Assembly: GCA_947359465.1 (NCBI GenBank) | Contig: OX375878.1 | Coordinates: 75,126,416 to 75,190,415, forward strand | Source of the DNA: Metellina segmentata | Lineage: Eukaryota; Arthropoda; Arachnida; Araneae; Tetragnathidae | DNA: 64,000 nucleotides | Direction: 5' to 3' | Shown: positions 23,878 through 36,566 of the stretch, piece after piece | Numbering within the stretch: the first letter of the stretch is position 1 | Layout of the letters: each line of letters opens with the position of its first letter | Notes under the pieces: generated by a model | Told to the model about the DNA's origin: nothing | Databases searched by the model: none | What the model saw: the letters and a program-made list of their open reading frames with translations, nothing else | Made by a program: the position numbers and the translations under genes

Positions 23878-24885
23878 AAAGATCTACCCCCACTTCAGTA
23901 TGATGTGAATTGAATGCAAATATTAGGATTGAAACTTCACACACCAAAGGCGAAAAGCAGTCAGCAGTACAAAAGCACCAGGGCACCGGAATGGCGGTAC
24001 CTGGTGCCGGACTCTCTGGCTGAGAACCTCCTACACCCCAAAACACAAACTGGGCGCCCGTCGAAGGTGTTCACGCCCCGGGCGCTATGATAGATAGGAT
24101 TATGCCGGGTCATATATTTCTCCATCTGATCGGAACTCCTGCTAAGATGTAGCGCATTGTGAAACACGACTTTTTATTTATATGGAGGATTGCGAACCGT
24201 CCTGCAGAGATCCGCCATGTCCGACAGACCAGCCGGGATCAGCTCCGCATCCTCCCTTTCTTTTTTCCCTCGCAAGTGATGGACAGCCGGGGATTTTTGT
24301 ACCGTATAAACATTCCATATTCCTCGCCCTTGCTCCCAGTCTCGACCTCCCGCGGCTCTTTTGTTGCTGGATGCTTCTCCAAGAAGTGATTTTTTTTTTA
24401 TTCCAACACCCCCTGGTGTAGATATGTGGTGGGTGGATATAAAAAAAGAATTGGTGAAAAAATATATTTTGTAATCTGATTCATAACGTTTTTTTCTGGG
24501 GTGAACTTGAAATATTATGTTCGAGCAAAAACCGCTGATGTGAAAACCGTTCTTGTGCCTATTTTTAAGCCACTCGATGGTATGTTTAGGGCAGAGATTT
24601 TCAACCGGTGCGCCTCTAGAAGAACGCCGATGGGGAAACCGTTTATATCTTACATTTAGCATTTAACTAATATTGTAATTTTCCTCTCATATCCAACTCT
24701 GTGATATAAGCAATATACCGACGAGGAGGATCATGAATAGGAAGTTATTTCATTTCAATGGTTTGGTTCTGAACTTTTGATGATGCGTTTTCACATATAA
24801 TATAGAGTAGAAGTTGTATTTTTAAAGCCTGTATACATAATTTCGAGTCTTGCATTATCTTGGTAGTATAAATAAAATGTAATAA
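23878..24885. other. Gene-free stretch, GC-richer at 23960-24400
   Basis: Both strands are open for 60-160 codons in several frames at once. The longest is 162 codons on the minus strand (24174-24662), with no recognisable domain. At 24592 the sequence 'cagagattttcaaccggtgc' resembles the terminal inverted repeat of hAT transposons (CAGNGGTTCTCAACC-type), but I found no partner terminus. Confidence 0.35.
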
Positions 24886-24895
24886 AAAATAAATA

Positions 24896-25600
24896 TGGAT
24901 TATAATAACACATATAATAAATATGTATGATAATAGTAGATGTACTAGTAATAATAAATAGGATAAATATTTATACAACAATAAATATGAATAATAAAAA
25001 TGTATCTAACAATAAATATGTATAATAGTAATAATAAATATAGTAAATATGTATAATAAAAATGTATCTAACAATAAATATGTATAATAGTAATAATAAA
25101 TATAGTAAATATGTATAATGAAAATGTATCTACCAATAAATATGTATAATAGTAATAATAAATATAGTAAATATGTATAATGAAAATGTATCTAACAATA
25201 AATATGTATAATAGTAATAATAAATATAGTAAATACGTATTATAAAAATGTATAAATGAATAAAACAATAAATATGAATAATAAAAATGCATTTAACAAT
25301 AAATATGTATAATAGTAATAATAAATATAGTAAATATGTATAATAAAAATGTATCTAACAATAAATATGTATAATAGTAATAATAAATATAGTAAATATG
25401 TATAATGAAAATGTATCTAACAATAAATATGTATAATAATAATAATAATAAATATAGTAAATACGTATTATAAAAATGTATATAACAATAAATATGTATA
25501 ATAGTAACAATAAATATGTATAATAGTAATAATAAATATGTATATAACAATATATATGCATAATAGTAACAATAAATATAATGAATAAAAGTTAAGTATA
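24896..25600 (+). repeat. 62-bp AT-rich minisatellite
   Basis: The unit 'aataaatatgtataatag', 'taataataaatatagtaaat', 'atgtataatgaaaatgtatctaac' repeats with an exact 62-bp period in the middle (for example 25072 to 25134). There are about ten full or partial units; the edges degenerate into shorter AT triplets. The apparent minus-strand proteins rich in Tyr, Ile and Leu come from this array and are not genes. Confidence 0.93.
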
Positions 25601-25752
25601 AATAATAAAAAATAAGTTATGCACAAATAGAAATACAACTATTAAATTAATTTAAAAAAAATTTTTTAGTCACCTTGCAACTAAAAGGGTACGTAACTAC
25701 TATCTTAAATTTTTTGGAGATCAAAGTAATACCTTTTTTTGCTAGTATGGCT

Positions 25753-25755
<3 letters not shown>

Positions 25756-25791
<36 letters not shown>
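25756..25791. repeat. (TA)n microsatellite
   Basis: About 18 consecutive TA dinucleotides. Confidence 0.97.
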
Positions 25792-25796
<5 letters not shown>

Positions 25797-26319
25797 GAAA
25801 AAATATGTGCCATCACATGAAAAAAGATGAAAATCGCTTTTTTAGATAAATGAAAATCCATGATTTATCAATTGTTAAAGGATATTCAGACACTAGCTCA
25901 TATTTAATGTTTACTTTTGCTTAAAACTTTTAAATAAGTCATTAATATTCAGATATTGATCGCGGGAAACTTTTTCATGATTCATTTCTTTTTACTAAAG
26001 TAAATACTTTACTTTTCAAGAACCTATAAAAAAAAGAAAACGTTATTAAATATATATTTATTTTGTACGAGAACAGAAGATTTATTTCGTTTTACATCCA
26101 GGGACATTTTGTAAGCTGAAATAATTGGACTTGTATCAATATTTAATAAAATCTTCAAATAATTAAAAAAAGTTAAACTATGTGTTTGTTTCAAGATAAA
26201 TTTTTGTTGTTTGCAATAGTACAAAAGGGAATTTCTAATAATTTTCTAAAAGAAAGGATAGATAAACATACACACACAAAGATGAAACTTGTCCAGATTA
26301 CACAAAAATTCATCTAAAA
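25792..26319. other. Unassigned AT-rich sequence
   Basis: Nothing recognised. Confidence 0.35.
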
Positions 26320-26324
26320 ATCGG

Positions 26325-26400
26325 TAATATTTTGATGAATAGGTATCTTGTCACTAGCAAAATTTTTCAGATCTTGATGAACGAGTTACCTCATCGAATT
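26325..26400 (+). mobile_element. MITE fragment of the TTAATCCTCC family
   Basis: 'ggtatcttgtcactagcaaa', 'cagatcttgatgaacgag' and 'ttacctcatcgaa' match the right half of the family (compare 57400-57460), but no terminus is preserved. Confidence 0.45.
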
Positions 26401-27299
26401 CAAGTAGTGCTGTAGTATTTAAAAGCCCTATTCTTTTAATTTTAATCAGTTGTATACTTGTTTTCTGTGTTCTAGCCATGCTTTTAATTTTAAAACAAAA
26501 GGTTTCCAAAGAAATCAAAAGTGAACTACCCATGTTTAGGAATCTGTAAACTTTATTTGTAAATGTCTTTTGGTTGAATAATTTAAAGCTAAGAAAATCA
26601 TATGTAAGAATATTTAGAATTAAATATAGGTGCAAATGTAACAGAGCTTGGATACATTTTCTATGCAATTCAAGTTATAATTTTTTTAAGTATTTAAAAT
26701 TAAAGGTTCTTATAACCCAATCAAGAATTATTTACGAATTACTTCAATGTCATTAATACACCGTGCTTGAAAGTATTCATTTGTTAACTGTCAACTGTCA
26801 GATGTGGTGAAAAGAAAAATGAACTTTCCACGAGATAGAGCTAAAAAACCGAGACACGAGAAAAAGATTATTCTTCTTTCATGTCCCCCTTTGATCATTT
26901 GCGATTCCCTAAGAATTTACAAGCAGTCATTTAACACCATCGAAAAAGTTAAAAACTCAAGTTTCCAGACGAAAACAGCAATTACTCCTTTTCTCTGAAT
27001 CAAAAAACATCAGAAAAGAAGAAGCACCGCAGAGAGAGAGAGAGAAAAAACAAAACTAGAAAACCAAGCAAATTAATTACACAACTGATTTACTAAACGA
27101 CATCGAAAGTAGACAACAAGCATAAAAGAACAGAAGCCTTTATTTCCCTGCGAAAGAGGGGAGCTGGACGAGATGGAAAAAAAACACCAGACTCGAAGAG
27201 AGAAAGTCTGAAAAGAAGAAACACAGAAACAGTTTAATAGTACAAAGGAGAATTAAAAGGCAGACGATAGGAAGAAGAATAGAGGGAGAGAGAAAAAAT
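26401..27299. other. Unassigned, purine-rich from 26800
   Basis: A (GA)n stretch at about 27032-27050 and a purine-rich run up to 27300. No gene recognised. Confidence 0.35.
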
Positions 27300-27715
27300 A
27301 AATAAAGCCGGGAGCATTCATTAACTCTCGCAATATGTTTGTAATTACAAGACCCACAATCCCATTCAATACACTTCAGACAATGCCAATTGTCGCCAGG
27401 GGGAAAAGAAGTTCCTTGATTAGCAATGGGGGCGCGAATAACTCGACTTCGCATTCAATATGCGCGTTTAAATTAACGTTTTTGCAGTAATCCCGAACTT
27501 TTCTTCGCCGGGGAGAAAGCACCCGGCACATTGTTCTTCCTGTACCCTCCCACCACCTTGTTTGTGTTTTTTTCCCTGCATACTCCGCTTCCCATACATG
27601 TTCGCTCCGGCGGCTTCTCCGAGGCTCCTCATTGGCTCGTTTTTTTTCCTCCCCCTCCCCTCTCGTTCTCCCCCTATTCTTCACGTCATATTTCGCCTCT
27701 TTTTTCCCCCTCTCC

Positions 27716-27749
<34 letters not shown>

Positions 27750-28790
27750 TCCCGTTTTTTACCCTTTTCCCGGCGACTTAGTATTTTTTCGCCCTCTTCC
27801 CCCTCCCCGATATAGATGGGCCCTGTCACACCAACCGAAAGTGACAAGTTTTTGAAAAATGATAACCACCCGACGCACGGTCTGTAGGCTGGGGGTGGGG
27901 CAGATAGAAGGGTGAAGAAAGGAGAGAAGAAGGGACAAAAAACCCTCGGCGACCCCCCACAGAAGGGCGAAAAAAGAGGGGGATTGTCGTCAAGAAAGAG
28001 AAGGGAAAAGATTTTGCATCGTAGAATCCCATTATTCAGGGCGGTTAGTTTGTCATTCCCCTTCAGCCCCAACTAATGACTCCACAGTATGTAAATAAGG
28101 AACTCATTAGAGAAAACGAAAACCGTCTGGCTCCTCGGAGGAAAATTCCACCCCTTCCCTCACTCCTGCGGGCCCCTCCCCCGTCGCTCCCTTCTGATTG
28201 GTCACGCCTTTTCCGTGCCCGTTGACATTTCCCACTGATGGATGAAGTAAAAGCGGTATTGACCCCACCACCCCTCACAACGTGCACCTCCTTCGCTTTT
28301 CCTTTAGCTATTTATGTATAAATATCCTCTCCCCAAGAGCTCCTTTGCATGATTCCAATTCCCAAATAATACCCCAAAGAAAAAGGTATTGTTTCATTCT
28401 CTCTTTCTCTGCTCACTTTTTTGTTTCGTTTCGTTTATATTTATTCGCGAGCGAATGGGGAATCTGCTCCCAATCAAATACCTTAAAATTTAAAAGTCAT
28501 AGTGCGCCTCTTCAGAAATATTATTCGATTTTTTGTCCTCTATTTTTTCTACGCAACCCTACACTGTTTCCTGGGAGTGCTGTCTCCTACCTTACCAATT
28601 ATTCCACGATAATTCTAAATTGTGCCTCTCAGGCAGGGAGAGCAAATTTTGAAGCTAATGGTAATTTCGGTGGGGCCGACGGAATTGGAAATGCGAATAC
28701 GAAGTATATAGGAGTGGAAATATTTCATTGTTTCGGGGGAAATGGCTTCCGAGGCTTGTAATGTGATTTTGAAGAGATGAGGCCGATTTG
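27300..28790. other. GC-richer island with pyrimidine and purine tracts
   Basis: 27530-27830 is strongly pyrimidine-rich, with a (TTA)n run at about 27717-27749. 27890-28020 is strongly purine-rich. Several frames are open on both strands at once (94-159 codons, including 28282-28761, which has no ATG start at its first codon). This comes from biased composition and shows no recognisable domain. The stretch could be a promoter-proximal or regulatory region, but no gene start is visible. Confidence 0.35.
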
Positions 28791-29080
28791 GCGTTTTAGA
28801 GGACATTAACGAAGGAATGATTTAAAGAATCTCAATAAACCAAGTATACAAACGATGCCTATTTCCTTGAAATGGAATAGATTGTATCGAAGAAGAAATA
28901 TCAATGGTACTGATGAGGGTAATCTCCGTACTGTTCAATCTATTTCTGGAAAATTACCGTAATGACTCTATCATACAGTGGTGGCTAAAATTGTGGACAT
29001 TATTTGAAAATTGCCTGCTTTGTCTTTGAATGCTTGTAGAAAATATCGCGTTTCATTAATTACAAGTATCTACATATTAG
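28791..29080. other. Unassigned sequence
   Basis: Nothing recognised. Confidence 0.35.
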
Positions 29081-29081
29081 T

Positions 29082-29238
29082 TTAATCCTCCAACTTTGCC
29101 CATAACGTCATACTTCATCAAGATTTTGCCAATTTATTGATGTATACGTGATTAAGAAATTTTCTAATGACGAGGTACCTTGTCCATCGAGATCTGCTAA
29201 TGAGAGAACCTCATCAAGAAAACTACCTAGACGGTTAA
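29082..29238 (+). mobile_element. MITE of the TTAATCCTCC family, short copy
   Basis: It begins 'tttaatcctccaacttt' and ends 'aactacctagacggttaa'; inverted, the end is a diverged copy of the start. TTAA is present at both edges. Internal 'gacgaggtaccttgtccatc' and 'gagatctgctaatgagag' match the other members. Confidence 0.7.
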
Positions 29239-29493
29239 TGCTGCACTACATACACTTAACATGAATAAAAAAATATCTGTTATACAAAAAGTTATACTGC
29301 GAATGTAGCAGGCATTATCAATCTGCTCTACAATCTCAAAATAATAAACTTCTGATTGCGATATGTTATCAATATTTAGTAGGTCGGTTTTTATATCATA
29401 AAGCATCATCACATAAACTTTTGATTGTGGCTATTTCTTATCACTTGGATTCTTTTATGAATTTAGTGAAACTTAAGTTTGGAACTTTTATAT

Positions 29494-29717
29494 TTAATCC
29501 TCCATGTGGTTTAGAAGATACATTTCATCAATCAAAATCTGACAAATTATGCTAGATTATCGTTATCAAGATATTGACGATTGTTTGATGCTGACGAGAG
29601 AAAGGGGTCTCGTTAGTTTTTTTTTTTTTTGGACGAGATACTTCGTAAATCAAGATCTGATAATGAGTTTGCCACATTTACGATGTACCTCGTCAACACA
29701 ACCACCATGTGAGTCAA
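29494..29717 (+). mobile_element. MITE of the TTAATCCTCC family
   Basis: The left end is 'ttaatcctccatgtggttt'. The right end 'acaaccaccatgtgagtcaa', inverted, matches it with several changes, and its TTAA is degraded. Internal motifs include 'atcaagatattgacgat', a T-run, 'ggacgagatacttcgtaa' and 'gatctgataatgag'. Confidence 0.7.
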
Positions 29718-32239
29718 TTTCAAAACAAAATTTGTTCAGCTTTCAGAATTGTAAGTTTCAAGACCACAAATTCCATGATATGTAAAACTAATTATGTAAC
29801 TCAGAATTGACCAAACTTCGGGTTGAATTTATGCTGCAGCTTGACTTGCTAGTCTAAGGAACAGGTAAAATCTGGAGGGTATGCACAACACAACGCTGTT
29901 GATAGGTTTTTATTCGAAACACCCTAGAGAAAATTCCAATCCTAAGCAAGAAATCAGCTTTCAGTCTATTAAAATGCCGGTTGCGTTTGTAGCGCAAAGA
30001 TTGCAAACGAAGCAGTGTTTTCCGTTTTCATTAAAAAGCGCGTTTCCGCTTGCACCGGTATATACCATCCTTATTTGGCAGGCAAACAGCGCCGAACGAT
30101 CCGTTAAAGGCCGGAATAAAACCCCCAGCAACAAAAAGAAAGTGTTCAGCTCAGCAATACTGATTTCCCACACACTATCAAAGAAATACCCCTATAAGAA
30201 CAAAAAAAGCCAGCGTGAAAAACCTCTAAGCCTATCCCCTTAAATCCCCTATAGATATATATCCACAGGTTTCGAAAAGCAAGCAGTTACTCAAGGTCCA
30301 AAGGTTTTAAAAATGCAAATTCGGGGCGTCGGGCGCGAAAAAGCAAATTAAGTCATTTCCACGGGTTTGTTTGTCTTAGAGATCAGGTCTCGCGCGCGGT
30401 AGCAAAAAGAGCCGCTAGGCAATAAACCAAATAAAAAAAAAACGACAAGGGAGGCCGAAAAAAAAATTAAAGCAGGTTCGACGTATAGATCTGAATATCA
30501 GATTGTGCGCTTCTGCGGATTATAGGATTTTATTCCCCTCCCCCATTCACTTTTAGCCTGTGCTAGTGGTACAGAGAACTCTGACTCCGTGCCTGATGTG
30601 AGGCGATAAAAATAGTCAACATGCAGTGTGATTTCATTTTCGTACTTGAATCTCGGAGTGGCCTGATAGGACTTTGCGGTTATCGGCTTATGAAAACAAT
30701 CTTTGCGGAGGTCTGGGACGTGTGTTCTTGGGTCGGGGATTGGAAGTCGTGTCGCTGACGGTCGATGCTCTTGTTGGACAACCGAAACGGGGTGTCGGAA
30801 AATTTGGAGTGGCGAATTAAATTTAGTTGGTATGCATTTTTTTAGCTTTTAGTAAGACTGAAGCGTTTCGGGGTGAGGAAAGAATAACAAATACTTTCTG
30901 TCCCTTAAATTATTTTCGGTAGTTTGTTCTGTAACAATAAGAACACACAAAAATATTAATTATAAATAAATTTTCCACTTAAAGAGATAAAATCTTGCTT
31001 TTCAGTGCTAATCACTTTGTAATTGTTATTTCCTTTTTTCCAAATGAAAAGAAAATCAAAACGCAAAATAGGAATTGGAAGCGTTAACATTTATTTTTTA
31101 AAGTATTAGCTTCTTCGAAAATCAAAATAATTTTTAAAAGGGTAATTAAAATTAATTTTGATTTTATGTTTTACACATTTAAATGTAAGTCGCATCGATA
31201 TTCTCATTTTTTCTGACCATAATAATTTACTTTTATTTGGTTTGCTATCAAAAAGGTGTAGAAACAAGAACAAATTAACAATTTGTACTTCTTCATTACT
31301 TAAGATACAAATTCTATCTTCAGGATAGCGTGGGATAACATCACTAGTTTTTTTAATTTTCAAACCAGCGGGCCATTGTGGACATAAATCGTTCAGCCAA
31401 AATCAAACTAAAAAGAAAACAAGAATTGCTTGCTTTGTTGGTTAGATTTTATAACACAAGAGCAGTTTTTTGTTCAAGATGTGCCAAGCAACATCATTTA
31501 AATGGACATACACAAATAAATATTTTGCAAAAACAATAATCAGAACCTAAAGCACATCAAGGGAAAAATATAGGTAATTAAAATACAAAAATCTAGGCAA
31601 GTCACCGGTGGGCAAAACGTTCCCAATAACGTCCACTGAGAGTTGCTTTGGTTAGGGCTGCACATGTTAATAAGTTAGTAAGCATCCATTAGTACATCAT
31701 TCGTACAAAAGAGGCACGTGGAGCTACATAATATACCCAGAAATGCAGGAAAAGCTCTCGCCGTTTCAGTGAAATTCTTAAGCAGTCTGATGACAGATGG
31801 AAATGAGAGAAATCTGTGAAATAGAATTCCGATCAGAAAAGAAAATCAAACACAGACCAAAAATAGGTTAAACGGAAAAAATATATAGAACTGTCTTGAA
31901 AAAGGGAATGAGATGCAATTGAAGTGGATATCCAGACACTAACTGTGGTAATATGATTGAGGCGTAAACGTTCATCGCAAATTGCCATTTTATATTTTTG
32001 ACTGATTTTATTTAAATTGGATGTACGAAATCTGCACATCGGTGCAAATAGTCATTATGCATGGATTTAAATAAAGCATGAAATGGGAGTAACGACACTA
32101 CTATGAATAGATATTAGCTATTACGAAGCTTAAACGTAGATGCTATTCACGAGTCTACTAGTAAGACAACACTAATTCTTCACTAACTCATTTCAGAACA
32201 TTTCAAATCTCATTTTCAACTAAAAGTGCAAAAAGATTA
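29718..32239. other. Unassigned sequence, mixed composition
   Basis: 29930-30880 is GC-richer than its surroundings and open on the + strand at 29881-30243 (120 codons), with no recognisable domain. No gene or shared repeat is called in the rest. Confidence 0.35.
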
Positions 32240-32820
32240 AATTTCGAATTGCGCAAGAGCCTCATTAGTGGCGCTGTTATTGCAACTCCCCGGCTACGCT
32301 CAACAGCACAGACGGGACGAACGCCGAACAATAAACAAGCTGAACACCGCCACGCGTCCGTCTACAGAGCCAGAGGAGCAGTAATTAAATAACCACCTCC
32401 CCACCATGATGAAGAAGACCAGAAATTCATCTGCTCAAGATCCCCGTCCCATTACCGCTCTAAAAGGCCATGAAATCGGCCCTAATGGCCCTACGAAGCC
32501 AATGATATTTACCATCCTCCCCTGTCCTCCTAATTTCGTTCCCAAAAGTTATGAGGTAACCCCCCCTCAGAGAGAAAGAGACTCTCTACAACGTCGTTTT
32601 TCACCCTGTAGTTGACTGGTGGTGACACGTTCACAATACTACGATGCGTGTGTGCACAGGCGAAGGGGGTCCTCGGTTTTTGGATGGTGTGGGGTTTTTG
32701 CACGCCCTATTTTATGCGGACAATGGGGATTCTGCCCCTGACTGTTGCCCTTATACCGTGGCGAAAAGGTAGATCATCCGGATGTTAAGGAGGTGTCGGT
32801 GTCCCAGATGTGGCGAGTTT
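32240..32820. other. GC-rich gene-free island
   Basis: Sharply GC-richer than its flanks, with mixed rather than repeated sequence. The ATG-started frame at 32406-32615 (69 codons) has no recognised homology. Candidate regulatory DNA only. Confidence 0.3.
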
Positions 32821-32871
32821 ATTGCCTGATATCACGCGATGGTGTAATATAAAATATATTATAAATATCAA

Positions 32872-33070
32872 TAATTTGGCTACAAATAAAGATTACAACA
32901 TGTATTAATAATTTGAAAGATTTTTGTGTGAATATCTGAGCACGGACACTATGTTATAAGCCCAATTCATTGGCTACAAATATAGATTATAACACGGTTC
33001 GATCATTTGACAGATTTTTTGAGTAAATAGCTACAATACAATGTTTACAAATATGGTTTACATTATTCTG
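32872..33070 (+). repeat. Degenerate ~96-bp tandem repeat, about 2 copies
   Basis: 'ttggctacaaataaagattac' at 32876 recurs as 'ttggctacaaatatagattat' at 32972. The following 'aataatttgaaagattttt' recurs as 'gatcatttgacagattttt'. A weak third start is near 33045. Confidence 0.65.
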
Positions 33071-33890
33071 TGACAACTTGACCGCTAAATCTTGAATTAA
33101 AACATCTTTTCTGGTGATGCGTATGTAGCCCATATACCTCTACAAGAATTTAAAACCATAAAGGTGTATTATGAATGAAACTAGCAAAATTTGTTGTTTT
33201 CTCAATATTAAAACACTTCTAAGCATTTGGCAGTCAGTTTTGTTCTCCCAGAGGTCTTAAAACCTACATTTTTATGTAATTTAAAATGGTATAATTACTA
33301 TTTATTTGAATATCTTATGTCCCAGTTAACTTACAATAGATATTACTAATATGCCAGTTATCTTTCTATAGATGTTCTAAATCAAAGTTCATTTATTTTA
33401 ATTCAATAAGTCAGTAATCAACGTTTTTCTTAGTCACATTTTTATGTAATTCAGTTTTCCCAGACAGTTTTCCTTATCAGAATTTTAAGTTCAACTGCAA
33501 ATTTTAGTTGTATACCGAAGTTATGTTTTTTAAAATTAAAGCAAAGAATGCCCAAAACATCCTGAAAGTAAAAGTTTACTGTTTCTAATACTGCATGCTT
33601 CATGTAACTTAATCGTAACATGTAACACGTAACGTAACGTCTTCATGTAACAATATTTTTTAATGAACAATGGACAAATAACAACATTTTCATCTCAAAA
33701 TCCGAAGACTGAAGAAATTACTTGTGAGATTGGTAATTCTTTGTTTGTGATTACATGTACGAAAATTATTATTTAAGTGTTTGGGGATGTTTTGTGAATC
33801 TAAAAATACGTACATTAGTCTACAGTTCCTACCAGTGCACAAAAAATATACTGTAATATGAATGGGATATTCGGGTTTCATATCTTCTAT
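33071..33890. other. Unassigned AT-rich sequence
   Basis: Nothing recognised beyond a short 'catgtaac'-rich patch at 33590-33655. Confidence 0.35.
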
Positions 33891-33892
33891 GT

Positions 33893-33997
33893 CAGTAAAA
33901 CTTTCTTTGTGTGTATCTTCATTACTTGATATTGTTTGTCTTGTGCTTGGCGTAGCTTTACCAAATCTGACCCTTTTGTGACATAAAACCCAGGCAT
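33893..33997 (+). repeat. Dispersed repeat, 'tatgtcagtaaaactttc' family
   Basis: 'tatgtcagtaaaactttctt', 'tgtgtatcttcattacttga', 'cttgtgcttggcgtagcttt' and 'gacccttttgtgacataaaa' occur in order. The same order is seen at 55364-55476 and, reversed, at the end of the window. No coding potential; it is probably a non-autonomous element. Confidence 0.7.
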
Positions 33998-34946
33998 CCA
34001 AGGTTATTTTAGGTACACTTTTGTATGAGAAAAACTCATCGAATAGTAACCTCGATTGTATACATGTTTATCAAATGAGATAAAGAAGTGAATTTACGAA
34101 CCTCTAAAACTGGGACGAATTTGTTAGCACCATGATTTCTCCGCCTTTAATCAGGACCATAGAAATTTTTAATAATAATTTACCTCATACCTCATGAAAA
34201 AGTATGTTCAAAAATCTTTGAAAAACTATAAAGCTATTGCACAAACTGAAATAAGCATTGAACGTTTTGAGCAATAAAATCCGAGGTCTTTTTTTTAACA
34301 ATACAAGCCATATGTGCAGTAGCAAACTTTTTTACCTGGTGCATCTTAGCATCACAAATAAAAACCGCCAAAGATGTATCTTAAATAAACAGAATTATCA
34401 TGAACTAGAAAAACTATACCAAGGTTAAGTCAATGAGACGAAATCACACGCTGCCCATTGTGATATTATGTATCCCAGAACGCCCTAAATGCGATCTGCG
34501 ATGTTTGGCGAGTTTTTATATCCGCCAAGGGCAACCTCCTTGTCATATGGCTGTCATAAAAAGAGCTGTCGGGAGCGAGTCCACAAACGATGAATAAAGT
34601 ATCCCCCTTATTTACCCAATCTGAATAAGTAGATTCGTCATGCCCATCACACCGTGTGCGAAAGACTTCTGATCTCCTCTCTGCACCCTGGGTGGGTTAC
34701 TGGAGGACTCCAGATGTTTTAGATGAGTTTAGTTGCCTTTGTGCAGCTAATCGGTCAGCGAAAACAAATGGGCTGTTTGTGAGGCTAACCGACGAACGCA
34801 TCACGTGCGATTACGGAAAAGTGAAGTTTCAATGCCAACAGTGGCAATTTATGAGCCATGGGTTTGGGAAAGCACATTTGTGACTGGCATGTGGTATTTG
34901 TATAACTGATGTCATTTTAGTACGATTCATGCCTCATTTTGCAATT
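33998..34946. other. Unassigned, GC-richer at 34480-34890
   Basis: An ATG-started frame of 75 codons (34656-34883) lies in a GC-richer patch, but no motif or family is recognisable. It could be conserved non-coding DNA. Confidence 0.3.
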
Positions 34947-34947
34947 G

Positions 34948-35255
34948 CCCGTTGTGTTGCTTCAGTGCGACGTTAATTTTCTCTCCTGCCATAATCTTTG
35001 TATATAAAACTTAGCACACTGTATTCAAATTTGTTTGAGCATTTGGCTATTTTTTTATAGCTTATTTTAAAATGTTGTTATAATATAGTCCCGTGGTATA
35101 TTACCCGTTGTGTTGCTTCAGTGCGACATTAATTTTCCCTCCTACCATAATCTTTACAGATAAAGCTTAGCACACTGTATTCAAATTTGTCTGAGCATTT
35201 GGTTATTTGTCTGACAGCTTATTTAAAAATACTGTTATAATATAGTCCGAATTTC
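34948..35255 (+). repeat. 156-bp tandem duplication of a SINE tail plus flank
   Basis: 'cccgttgtgttgcttcagtg' is found at 34948 and 35104. After it both units carry 'taccataatctttnnagataaa' or its variant, 'agcacactgtattcaaattt', 'gagcatttgg' and 'gttataatatagtcc'. The first 35 bases are the SINE family tail; the rest is not found in other SINE copies. So flank and SINE tail were duplicated together after insertion. Confidence 0.88.
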
Positions 35256-35294
35256 ATATCCTCACTTTTGGTATTACCTTCCATTGATTTAGAT

Positions 35295-35375
35295 TGGGTA
35301 TTTTCCTTAGGGGATTTATCCCGGACCGTCGTCAATAGCCGCTGTGTTGCTCTAGTACGACGTTAATTAAAACTT
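35295..35375 (+). mobile_element. SINE 3' fragment
   Basis: 'gatttatcccggaccgtcgtc', 'aatagccgctgtgttgctct', 'agtacgacgttaattaaaac' is the family tail, 5'-truncated. Confidence 0.8.
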
Positions 35376-36564
35376 ACCAATTAGATTGGGTGGTATGACG
35401 TTTCATTTATTGTTAGAGCTGTTCCTGAGAATAAGCTTCCCACGACCAAACCTCAGCAAGTCACCCTCTCATCTAAAAACATTTTTATTTCAAAAGCAAC
35501 TCCCTGCATAAGACACAAATTCAGAAAATAATTTCGAGGACACAGTCTTCTTTTCCCCGTTGCCCTAGATGTCCTCCTGTTAAATGAATACTGATAATCT
35601 TTTTACTGTTTTCAGATTCTTGACTATTTCAGACGTATATCTTACAAGTCTGTAGGAAGTTAATTTCCAACATAACTAGTCCACATGCTTTTTTGTTTTT
35701 AAATTATAAAAATATTTTAGGAAGGTTTTAGCCTACTAAGCATCCTCTTCAAAGATATCTCTCCCTACCAAGTGCTTTTTGACTATAATAATGCAAATTA
35801 AGAACGAAACATGCAGCCCCAAATTGTATTTTATTATAATAGCAAAAAAACCTACACGCTGACAAATAACATTGGAAAATATTTTGCTGGGCATGTTTAT
35901 TTAAATTTAGAGGTCCACTGCGCTCGCCTGTCTTTCGACCTGTAGTGTCTAGCATCATATTAACTGACGATAGTGCTCACTTCCAGATGATATAATCGAA
36001 TGAAAGGAGTCATAACGCAATCGAGTGGAAAGGTTTCAGAAGGTTATAACAGAGACGAAGCTGGACACATATTGAGGTCTCGTGGAGGCCTTGCGTTATC
36101 TGTAACTTCTGAACTAAGAGTACTTTGAGAGTACGAAATTCTTTCACACGAGGAGGTCTTATGGAAGTGAACTGAAGTATTTATGTAAATGTTTTATTGT
36201 AAAACGCGTGCTTACTACTCCTGTGTAAAACTTCGATATTAAACAACCATGACACCGACCAAGATAACCTACCTTTTGTAATTTCGTGCTAGGGCGCACT
36301 TAACACACCAATCTTTAACGGTCCTAGTTCCTAATAATCATTATAAATGCTCCAAGTGAACCATTTTAGGAGTTTCAAAAGTGGATTGTGGTACATTAAC
36401 GAGTTCTCTTGATAATTCACACAGATTGAAGCTAGTTTGTAAAGCAAAAGGAGTATTTACAGTTAATGCAACAGTATTAAAACTGAAACTTTAAAACAGC
36501 GGATGGAACGTACATGATTGGAAAGTAGTGGGTGGTATGTAAACAAGACAGTAAGCACGGAATA
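35376..36564. other. Unassigned sequence
   Basis: No gene or repeat recognised. Confidence 0.35.
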
Positions 36565-36566
36565 TA

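Noticed and set aside
24174..24662. Longest open frame of the window (162 codons, minus)
   Set aside because: Overlaps other open frames on both strands, shows no domain or repeat motif, and includes the sequence that looks like a hAT terminus. Most likely chance in a GC-richer patch.
25068..25561. Minus-strand frames rich in Tyr, Ile and Leu
   Set aside because: Translations of the 62-bp AT minisatellite, not genes.
27531..28072. Overlapping frames of 94-128 codons
   Set aside because: Open on both strands because of pyrimidine/purine bias; the translations are low-complexity (Pro/Ser/Phe or poly-Ile).
28282..28761. 159-codon frame on the plus strand
   Set aside because: It has no ATG at its first codon, sits in biased pyrimidine-rich sequence and resembles no known protein.
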